From: Chloroflexota bacterium
Lineage (GTDB): Bacteria; Chloroflexota; Dehalococcoidia; SZUA-161
Assembly (NCBI GenBank): GCA_016865955.1
Contig: VGNW01000098.1
Span: forward strand, 1-8,052
Direction: 5' to 3'
Length of the DNA stretch: 8,052 bases
Numbering within the stretch: the stretch's first letter is position 1; every line of letters starts with the position of its first letter. The notes below the pieces were generated by a model, which searched no databases, was not told the origin of the DNA, and worked only from the letters and a program-made list of their open reading frames with translations. The position numbers and the translations under genes were made by a program. This document shows, one piece after another, positions 1 to 4,937 of the stretch.

Positions 1-62
1 TCTGTCAGAAGTGCGGGATTTGCCGAAGCGAGTGCAAATTCGATGCAATTCGAGTTGTTTAG
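1..62 (+). CDS. NuoF/HndC-like flavoprotein subunit, C-terminal end only
   Basis: Only the last 19 residues are visible, read in the third frame from base 3 to the TAG at 60-62. They hold a C-x2-C-x2-C-x3-C motif (CQKCGICRSEC) followed by KFDAIRVV. This is the pattern of the final [4Fe-4S] cluster of a two-cluster ferredoxin domain. NuoF-type flavin subunits of bifurcating or NAD-linked hydrogenases and dehydrogenases (HndC, HydB, BamH types) often carry such a domain after the flavin part. The next gene, a NuoG/HoxU-like subunit starting 17 bases on, is the usual partner of a NuoF-like protein and supports the call. What is seen is one cluster motif and a stop. The flavin and NAD domains would lie to the left of the window and are inferred. 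Any other protein ending in a bacterial ferredoxin domain would look the same here. Confidence 0.65.
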   Translation, partial: CQKCGICRSECKFDAIRVV

Positions 63-78
63 AAAAAGAGGTGTTTGA

Positions 79-765
79 ATGCTGCAGTATGTCAACGTTA
101 CCCTAGATGGAGCTACTATTCGAGCAACCAAAGGTAGCAGCGTACTCGATGCCGCCATCGAATACGGCATCTGTATTCCTCATCTCTGCCACGTTCCCTA
201 TCTCTCCGATATCGGCGCATGCCGGCTCTGCATTGTCGAGCACGTGGAAAACGGTCGTTCCAGGGTCACCACTTCATGCACGTTGAAAGTTCAGGAAGGA
301 ATGGTGATAAAAGCCAACAGCGACAAGATACGAAAACTGCGCCGCAACCTCGCCGAGCTTCTGGTAGCCCAGGCACCCAACTCCCGCGCCATTCAGGATA
401 TCGCTCTGCGCTGCGGGGTCAAAGAGGTACGGTATCCATTCCGGAACGATGATTGTGTCTTATGCGGACGCTGCGTGCGGGTTTGCACCGAGGTCTGGAA
501 AGCCCGTGCAATCGGATTTGTGGGACGGGGCAACGACCGTCACGTAGCGCACCCCTTCGACATGCGAACCGATTTCTGCAAGCAATGCGGCAACTGCATC
601 CAGCTCTGCCCCATGACCATCACCCCGTGCAAAGGTCCCATGAAAGCGGGTGAAGAACGCCTCTGCGGACAATGCGAAGCCCAGCTCATGATAGCCGACC
701 AGAATCCGGGTAGCTGCGTATGGTGCGAGCTTGGCAAGGGCTTTGCCTGCGGACGCTATGCATAG
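79..765 (+). CDS. Short NuoG/HoxU-like iron-sulfur subunit ([2Fe-2S] plus two [4Fe-4S])
   Basis: This is a 228-aa soluble electron-transfer subunit. Residues 1-75 form a plant-type [2Fe-2S] domain with C37, C48, C51 and C67. Two [4Fe-4S] motifs follow at C126/129/132/136 and C167/170/173/177, the second ending in the usual CP. The size matches HoxU-type diaphorase subunits (about 235 aa), far shorter than full NuoG. The His-Cys [4Fe-4S] segment that normally follows the [2Fe-2S] domain (H-x3-C-x2-C-x5-C) is absent; residues 90-120 hold only C112. The tail adds C184, C196-x2-C199, C213-x2-C216 and C224, which could bind a further cluster or zinc. The ATG at 79 has an AGAGG at 67-71, seven bases away. 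The gene follows the NuoF-like gene after 16 bases and is surely co-transcribed. Likely role: passing electrons between NAD(H)-flavin and ferredoxin or a partner oxidoreductase. The partner is unknown, and a formate-dehydrogenase accessory subunit is an alternative. Confidence 0.85.
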   Translation: MLQYVNVTLDGATIRATKGSSVLDAAIEYGICIPHLCHVPYLSDIGACRLCIVEHVENGRSRVTTSCTLKVQEGMVIKANSDKIRKLRRNLAELLVAQAPNSRAIQDIALRCGVKEVRYPFRNDDCVLCGRCVRVCTEVWKARAIGFVGRGNDRHVAHPFDMRTDFCKQCGNCIQLCPMTITPCKGPMKAGEERLCGQCEAQLMIADQNPGSCVWCELGKGFACGRYA

Positions 766-808
766 AAGAACGAGTCACTGGTTAAGACTATTATAGCGTT
801 ATATCCGT

Positions 809-1078
809 TCACCATCTCCAGACAGCGCCACTCGTAGGGTTCTTTTCACTCTTTGTCTCCTGTGGCTGTTTCTGCGGTTCATCCCGCTTTCGCTTTTTGT
901 ATCGGGCGCTGTGCTCTTGATACGGAAACTCACGGGCTAATGATAAAGGAGGATTTTTTGAACCGGTTTCTCCCGATGTGCCTAGTATTTTTCTGATTTC
1001 ACGCACAAGTACGATAATAGCTACAAGCAAGCCCAGAACGACTACGAGGACAAGAGGGAAAAAGGCGCCAAAAATCAT
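809..1078 (-). CDS. Small single-pass membrane protein, unknown function
   Basis: A reading frame of 89 aa from the ATG at 1078; a GTG at 1087 would add three residues. The first roughly 30 residues are strongly hydrophobic (a run such as FFPLVLVVVLGLLVAIIVLV). They are followed by a basic turn (REIRKIL) and a hydrophilic tail rich in Lys, Arg, Glu, Gln and Pro. The layout suggests an N-terminal membrane anchor with a cytoplasmic tail, in line with the positive-inside rule. An AAGGTGG at 1095-1089 (read on the - strand) lies ten bases before the ATG, which favours ATG over GTG. The frame is convergent with the iron-sulfur gene (43 bases between stops) and divergent from the SDR gene. I do not recognise a family. 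It is kept because the amphipathic composition and SD site are better than chance, but it could be a spurious frame. Confidence 0.5.
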   Translation of the reverse strand: MIFGAFFPLVLVVVLGLLVAIIVLVREIRKILGTSGETGSKNPPLSLAREFPYQEHSARYKKRKRDEPQKQPQETKSEKNPTSGAVWRW

Positions 1079-1137
1079 CTGCCCCACCCCACCTTATACT
1101 AACTATCTCAGCCTGAGGACATGTACTACCGCAGCAG

Positions 1138-1191
1138 GTTATATAACAATATGTCGAGCGGTTAAATCTATAAATCGAATAGTCATATGAC
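1138..1191. promoter_or_regulatory. Pair of similar 10-bp palindromes, candidate operator
   Basis: Two perfect palindromes, GTTATATAAC at 1138-1147 and GTCATATGAC at 1182-1191, share the consensus GTYATATRAC. Their centres lie 44 bp apart, about four helical turns, so a dimeric regulator could bind both on one face. A half-site, ATATAAC, recurs at 1270-1276 over the -10 region of the SDR promoter. They lie between the divergent small membrane protein gene and the SDR gene and could serve either. No regulator gene is in the window. AT-rich intergenic DNA yields such palindromes by chance at some rate, so this is a suggestion only. Confidence 0.3.
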
Positions 1192-1243
1192 GGAAGTACC
1201 TGGCAACAATTTATTCCTCCCAACAACAGGCGCCCCCACGGGC

Positions 1244-1271
1244 TTGATTTTAAACGTAGCTCTAATATAAT
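1244..1271 (+). promoter_or_regulatory. Sigma-70-type promoter for the SDR gene
   Basis: TTGATT (1244-1249, four or five matches to the -35 consensus depending on alignment) and a perfect TATAAT (1266-1271) are separated by 16 bases. Transcription would start near 1278, giving a leader of about 54 bases before the ATG at 1332. The SDR gene therefore probably has its own transcript rather than reading through from the iron-sulfur gene. The region is visibly more AT-rich than the coding DNA around it. Confidence 0.6.
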
Positions 1272-1317
1272 ATAACCCTCCCGGTATAGTACACTATGGA
1301 TGCCCATCCAATTCAGC

Positions 1318-1322
1318 GGAGG
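1318..1322 (+). promoter_or_regulatory. Ribosome binding site that sets the SDR start
   Basis: GGAGG lies nine bases upstream of the ATG at 1332. The in-frame upstream ATG at 1296 has no comparable site and would add twelve residues not typical of the family. Confidence 0.75.
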
Positions 1323-1331
1323 TATAACACC

Positions 1332-2105
1332 ATGAGCGATTTCAAAGAGAATATACTGAAAGGGCGCGTTGCATTAATTACCGGCGGCGCCACAGGTATT
1401 GGTAAGGAGATTGCCCGCACGCTCGGTAAACACGGCGCCAAAATTGTCATCACCAGCCGCAAACAGGAAAATCTCGACGCCGCACGTCAGGAATTCGAAA
1501 AGGAAGGCATTAAGTGCCTCGCCATGTCATCGGACGTGCGCAATCCCGAAGCAGTGGAGAAGGTCATCGCAGCCGCAATAAAGGACTTCGGCGGTTTGAA
1601 CATCGTAGTAAACTGCGCCGCCGGAATGTTCCCCGCACCTATAGAAAGAATGTCATACAACGGATTTAAGACAGTGGTTGACATCGATTTACTGGGCACT
1701 TACAACGTCACCAAGGCTGCGTTCACCGCTCATCTAAAGGAGCACGGCGGCTGTATCGTCAACATTACAGCGCCGTTCGAACACTGGGGGGTCAGCACGC
1801 TGGCGCATGTTGCGGCAGCCAAGGCGGGCATCGAGTCGCTGACCAGGACCTGCGCGGTGGAATGGGCGCCGCTGGGTATTCGAGTCAACAGCGTAGCGCC
1901 TGGTTTCATCTCAGAGACTGAAGGCGTAAAACGATTTGGCGAATCACAGGATGTCTCAGTTGACAAATCGCTGAAAGGTACAAGGCAGGATATGGCGAAC
2001 GCTGTGCTCTTTCTGGTCAGCGATTCGGCACGTTTTATCAATGGCGTATGCATCCGTGTCGATGGCGGTGCAACTATCGACTTGCTGCGAATGCCCGTAG
2101 TGTGA
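1332..2105 (+). CDS. SDR-family reductase, 2,4-dienoyl-CoA reductase type
   Basis: A 257-aa Rossmann-fold oxidoreductase of the short-chain dehydrogenase/reductase family. The cofactor-binding glycine motif is GGATGIG at 18-24, with NCAAG at 94-98 and a conserved Lys at 164. RVNSVAPG lies at 184-191 and the C-terminal VDGG motif at 243-246. The run NCAAGMFPAPIERMSYNGFK and the EW pair at 177-178 resemble 2,4-dienoyl-CoA reductases of the DECR/PECR branch, which use NADPH to remove double bases of conjugation in enoyl-CoA chains. In keeping with that branch, the usual catalytic Tyr four residues before the Lys is missing (Val160). R43 after the second strand could favour NADPH. The ATG at 1332 is chosen over one at 1296 because GGAGG at 1318-1322 sits nine bases before it and the family begins here. 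The exact substrate is unknown; other enoyl-CoA or 3-oxoacyl reductase roles are possible. Confidence 0.85.
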   Translation: MSDFKENILKGRVALITGGATGIGKEIARTLGKHGAKIVITSRKQENLDAARQEFEKEGIKCLAMSSDVRNPEAVEKVIAAAIKDFGGLNIVVNCAAGMFPAPIERMSYNGFKTVVDIDLLGTYNVTKAAFTAHLKEHGGCIVNITAPFEHWGVSTLAHVAAAKAGIESLTRTCAVEWAPLGIRVNSVAPGFISETEGVKRFGESQDVSVDKSLKGTRQDMANAVLFLVSDSARFINGVCIRVDGGATIDLLRMPVV

Positions 2106-2116
2106 GAGGGGAGTGC

Positions 2117-2134
2117 CATCAGCCTCCGCTGATG
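2117..2134. terminator. Short hairpin at the convergent gene junction
   Basis: CATCAGC (2117-2123) and GCTGATG (2128-2134) form a perfect 7-bp stem with a 4-base loop. The hairpin overlaps the stop and the last codons (Ser-Gly-Gly) of the MoaD-like gene and begins 12 bases after the SDR stop. With only 13 bp between the two convergent stops, it is the only hairpin I found at the junction that could end either transcript. Neither side is followed by a T-run, so it is not a standard intrinsic terminator. Confidence 0.3.
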
Positions 2135-2370
2135 TAGGGCAGAAACAGAACGGTGTCGTCAGCCTTCAGTACTGTATCCGGAGACACCATCTCCTGATTG
2201 ACGGTGATGAGCACCATCCCTTTATCCAGAGGTAGGCTGGGATATCGATTCCTCACGTATTCCAGCGCGTCAGTTACCTTCATGTTCTCCGTAACAGGCA
2301 TGCAGATGCTGTCCGTTTTGGTTACGGCGCGCTGCATCCCGAAGAACTCAATTGAGATTACCTTCTTCAT
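2119..2370 (-). CDS. MoaD/ThiS-like ubiquitin-fold sulfur carrier
   Basis: An 83-aa protein ending in Ser-Gly-Gly. The terminal diglycine is the feature that lets MoaD/ThiS proteins be adenylated and carry sulfur as a thiocarboxylate. The pattern EFFGMQR near the start, VTDALEYVRNRYP in the middle and DDTVLFLPYISGG at the end is typical of the MoaD branch. Molybdopterin synthase uses MoaD to put the dithiolene sulfurs on the pterin that holds Mo or W. The start at 2370 is one base after the AOR stop (TGA, C/G, ATG), so translation is probably coupled; no strong SD is seen. Longer frames from 2481 run inside the AOR gene and are not credible. No MoaE or MoeB/ThiF-type activating enzyme is in the window. 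A dedicated role in cofactor supply to the neighbouring AOR is inferred from position; general MoaD or a ThiS-like role is the alternative. Confidence 0.85.
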   Translation of the reverse strand: MKKVISIEFFGMQRAVTKTDSICMPVTENMKVTDALEYVRNRYPSLPLDKGMVLITVNQEMVSPDTVLKADDTVLFLPYISGG

Positions 2371-2371
2371 C

Positions 2372-4561
2372 TCACACGCCGAAGCGGGCGAGTAACCGGT
2401 CAGCCTGTTTGTCCAGCAGACCGAACTTCTGCACGGTCTCCCGCTTCGGTATCCCCTCGGAGGTAAAGCCTTTCTTTTCATAGACGATGTCGCAGAGCTG
2501 CTGGTACGCCTGCATTCTCCTATCTATAAGAAGCTTGTGCCTTTGCTCCGGACTTGACGGCAACGATTCGCCGTCGCCGAGCTTTTCCTGCAGCCATTTT
2601 TCGTAGTATTCCGCCCGGGACTCGTATTCATTGAGGAAGGCAGGGCCCATCGCTCTAAGGGGTATCCGGTCGCTGGCACGGGTACCTTTCCCCTGACGCA
2701 GATTAATCAGTTTCTGCAGGATATACAACCTCTCGGAATCGTCCAGAACGTCCTCCAGTGTTTTATTGCTCCCTGTGGTCGAATTCAGGTATTTCACGTA
2801 ATGTGCCAGCGTGGGCAGATTCTTTGCCGGTTCACTGGTGCCGGCAGCCGCGGGATTGCGCACGTCTATCCAGGGGAGCTTACACAGGCCGGTGGCGTTG
2901 AACCAGGTGCGAATGAGTGGGAACCACTTAAGCGCATTTGCTTTATGTTCGAAAGTCGGCAGCTCTTTGTGAACCTGGTCTATGAAGATTAGCCAGGCTT
3001 CGTCGTGCTGCGGCCCCTTGAGAGCGAAGCCGTATCCGCCCTGCTGCGCGAGCGACTCCTTGGTAACATACATGGAGAACTCCAGCCCTTTTACCTCCAT
3101 GCCGAACTTGTTCAGTTCGGCGAGGGCAGCCTGTTCCGGAGTCCTGGTTCGGGCAGCGTATTTCCCGGCAACCCAGTTCTTGCCCCGGGCTACACCCTGT
3201 CCTGCAATCTTACCGAAACCTTCGCCACGGGCTATTTCGTGCAACAGCCTGCCGGCAGCCTCCATATCGCCGAATTTCAGTTCATAACCTATGTCACGAG
3301 CAGTCAGAAATCCGCGCTGAAAGCACTCCATGAAAAATGCGATGGTCACGCCCGTAGATATGGTATCCAGACCGTATTCATCGCAGTACCAGTTGTATTC
3401 CATAACGAAATGGGGGTCGAATATGCCGAGGCAACTGACTGCGGCAACAGTTTCATATTCAGGGCCGTCTATGCTTACCTTCTGCCCCGCTCGCGGACCG
3501 CGCGTCAACTCGACATCCTCAGCACCCTTGGCGCAGGCGAGATTGCATCCGTAGTAGCAGCCGTCGGGCATCTTCTTGCTGAAATATTTTTCATAGAAGA
3601 CACGAGCGAAGAGTTGAGCTGATTCGGGACTCTGCCCGTACTGGTAGTTGTTTATGGGTAAGAGATGGAACTTGTCCATGTACTCAGAAAGAATAGTGGT
3701 ACCCCACGCCTCCAGGTTGAGCTGCTTGGGGTCGGATTGCGAAACGACCTCCTTCAACTGAGAGCCTGCCTCGCGCACACCTTCGCGGTTCACGGCGTTG
3801 TTCCCGTTCGCCCTGGGCAAGCTCGAATGCACCGCGATGGCACGCAGCCGTTTGTATCTCATCACCGTGCCCGTGCCGCCCCTGCCTGCTTGCTTGGAGC
3901 GGATGCGATTTCTTCTCCTGTCGAAATAAAGGCTGTTGACGATACCAAACCTGGCATGGGATGCACCGCCCCCCGCAGTTACAGCGGCAAACGAGTCGCT
4001 GAACTCCCCGCCGTTGATATCGCTCAACAGTCTCCGCCCGAAGGAGAGAGCGCCGCTATCGATTTCCTTGTCATACGCAGGCGCCGCAGCGATGCTTACG
4101 GTGCCAGCATCGCCGTCAATCAAAACGACTACATCCTTTTTGGATATCCCCGAAACAGCCAGCGCATCGAACCCGGCGAGTTTGAGCAGCGGTCCGAAAT
4201 GACCGCCGACATTGGAATCGATAAACGTGTCGGTCAACGGCGAAATAGTGCCGACTATGAATTTCCCTGTTCCGGGGAATCCCGGCTCATTGCCGAGCGG
4301 ACCGCTTGCCATCGCCAGTATATTATCCGGGCTGTCATATCTGGTATCCGCCGTCGTATCATCCCAGATAAGCTTTAAGGCGTACCCCCGCCCACCCACA
4401 TATTTGTCCTTGAAATCAGGCGGCAGTTCTTGAACAGCGATTTTCTGCTTGCTCAAATCGACCCTGAGTATGCGGTCTGTATATCCGCCTACAACTCCGG
4501 CAGGTTCATACTTGACTTGATGCAATATCTCCGTATCCATTCCTGCTTTCTTACGAATCAT
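2372..4561 (-). CDS. Aldehyde:ferredoxin oxidoreductase family (tungsten bis-pterin) enzyme
   Basis: A 729-aa cytoplasmic enzyme of the AOR family, which uses a tungsten (rarely molybdenum) bis-pyranopterin and one [4Fe-4S] cluster, usually to oxidise aldehydes to acids with ferredoxin. The N-terminal AOR domain shows GGYTDRILRVDLS (25-37), GGRGYALKL (56-64), SPLTD and SNVGGHFGPLLKLAGFDAL (116-134), then AGRGGTG (225-231). Cluster ligands are C335, C339, C343 and C560. The pterin motifs are DEYGLD (394-399) and NATGLC (555-560), the second with Asn where Pyrococcus AOR has Asp. GPEYET is at 366-371. The length is above the usual 600-700 aa, owing partly to the C-terminal part after 600. ATG 4561 is chosen for its GAGG ten bases upstream and for fit to the family. 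An ATG at 4705 also has an SD-like site but would add 48 unlike residues. The gene is followed by the MoaD-like gene. The substrate is unknown; benzoyl-CoA reductase BamB is a family relative but is not indicated specifically. Confidence 0.92.
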   Translation of the reverse strand: MIRKKAGMDTEILHQVKYEPAGVVGGYTDRILRVDLSKQKIAVQELPPDFKDKYVGGRGYALKLIWDDTTADTRYDSPDNILAMASGPLGNEPGFPGTGKFIVGTISPLTDTFIDSNVGGHFGPLLKLAGFDALAVSGISKKDVVVLIDGDAGTVSIAAAPAYDKEIDSGALSFGRRLLSDINGGEFSDSFAAVTAGGGASHARFGIVNSLYFDRRRNRIRSKQAGRGGTGTVMRYKRLRAIAVHSSLPRANGNNAVNREGVREAGSQLKEVVSQSDPKQLNLEAWGTTILSEYMDKFHLLPINNYQYGQSPESAQLFARVFYEKYFSKKMPDGCYYGCNLACAKGAEDVELTRGPRAGQKVSIDGPEYETVAAVSCLGIFDPHFVMEYNWYCDEYGLDTISTGVTIAFFMECFQRGFLTARDIGYELKFGDMEAAGRLLHEIARGEGFGKIAGQGVARGKNWVAGKYAARTRTPEQAALAELNKFGMEVKGLEFSMYVTKESLAQQGGYGFALKGPQHDEAWLIFIDQVHKELPTFEHKANALKWFPLIRTWFNATGLCKLPWIDVRNPAAAGTSEPAKNLPTLAHYVKYLNSTTGSNKTLEDVLDDSERLYILQKLINLRQGKGTRASDRIPLRAMGPAFLNEYESRAEYYEKWLQEKLGDGESLPSSPEQRHKLLIDRRMQAYQQLCDIVYEKKGFTSEGIPKRETVQKFGLLDKQADRLLARFGV

Positions 4562-4764
4562 TGAACGGTAACCTCTTTCTTTGTATCCCTTCAATATGCG
4601 TGACCGCATTATTTTACCATTTCCCGAGTTAGAGGTACATAACCTCATATTACCGGAACATCTCAGCCCGACCAGGAAACGCCAATTATCCCATTTTCCC
4701 CTCAACCTCTTTAAACCTGCCGATTATTGTGCCATAATGGTAGCCTGATTTCTCGTTAAACCAT

Positions 4765-4790
4765 TTTGTCGATACAAGATACTTGACAAA
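4765..4790. promoter_or_regulatory. Inverted repeat over the -35 box, candidate operator
   Basis: TTTGTC (4765-4770) and GACAAA (4785-4790) form a perfect inverted repeat with centres 20 bp apart, about two helical turns, suited to a dimeric regulator. The right arm overlaps the TTGACA box at 4783-4788, a position where binding would block RNA polymerase. It is short, and function is inferred. Confidence 0.3.
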
Positions 4791-4811
4791 TCTCACCGAA
4801 TCGTGTAAGAG
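4783..4811 (+). promoter_or_regulatory. Candidate promoter of the transporter operon
   Basis: A perfect -35 box, TTGACA at 4783-4788, is followed by only poor -10 candidates: TGTAAG (4804-4809, spacer 15) or TAAGAG (4806-4811, spacer 17). A perfect -35 with a weak -10 would fit a promoter that needs an activator. It would give a leader of about 120 bases before the binding-protein gene. Confidence 0.4.
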
Positions 4812-4843
4812 GTTAACAACGGATTAAGCCAACCGCCAGACAG

Positions 4844-4854
4844 AAGGAGGTGAT
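4844..4854 (+). promoter_or_regulatory. Extended Shine-Dalgarno sequence in the transporter leader
   Basis: AAGGAGGTGAT is an 11-base match to the complement of the 16S rRNA 3' end. It lies 83 bases before the ATG of the binding protein, so it is not that gene's own site (GGGGG at 4926-4930 is). The nearest ATG (4853) is only two bases from GGAGG and opens a seven-codon frame ending at 4876. It may be a ribosome standby or stalling site, a leader-peptide site, or a remnant of a lost gene start. Confidence 0.5.
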
Positions 4855-4937
4855 GTCACTATCTCCACTTGAGTAAAGATTCGGTTCAGGAGTAATCTCA
4901 CAGCCCGGAGAAAATGTCAGAGAAAGGGGGTAAGTAG

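Larger units (their letters stand above)
4562..4937. other. Divergent intergenic region between AOR and the liv-type operon
   Basis: No conserved gene is seen in these 376 bases. They must hold the promoters for AOR (- strand) and for the transporter (+ strand). On the - strand the best -10 candidate is GATAAT (4690 to 4685), with TTTAAA 19 bases upstream; this is weak. The + strand promoter candidate, an inverted repeat, a very strong SD-like sequence and two seven-codon frames are described separately. Confidence 0.6.

Noticed and set aside
769..841. ACGAGT and ACTCGT as a terminator after the iron-sulfur gene
   Set aside because: The arms are six bases and more than 50 bases apart, with no T-run directly after the stem.
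1296..1331. ATG at 1296 as the SDR start
   Set aside because: No good SD upstream, close to the predicted transcription start, and the ATG at 1332 has GGAGG at nine bases.
2371..2481. MoaD-like frame extended upstream to 2481
   Set aside because: The extra 37 codons overlap the AOR C-terminus and read as Arg/Pro/Ser-rich shadow. The family starts at MKKVISIEFFG.
3005..4378. Two + strand frames of 205 and 237 codons opposite the AOR gene
   Set aside because: The AOR protein is continuous and motif-rich across this stretch. The antisense frames have no family features.
2372..4561. Class II benzoyl-CoA reductase subunit BamB
   Set aside because: BamB belongs to the same family, but no BamC, BamD-F or other benzoyl-CoA-specific gene is visible and I see no BamB-specific motif. 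The general AOR-family call is safer.
4562..4705. A longer AOR from the ATG at 4705, which has SD-like GAGG/GAGGGG upstream
   Set aside because: It would add 48 residues of nondescript sequence before the family N-terminus. The ATG at 4561 has a usable SD and fits better. Not fully excluded.
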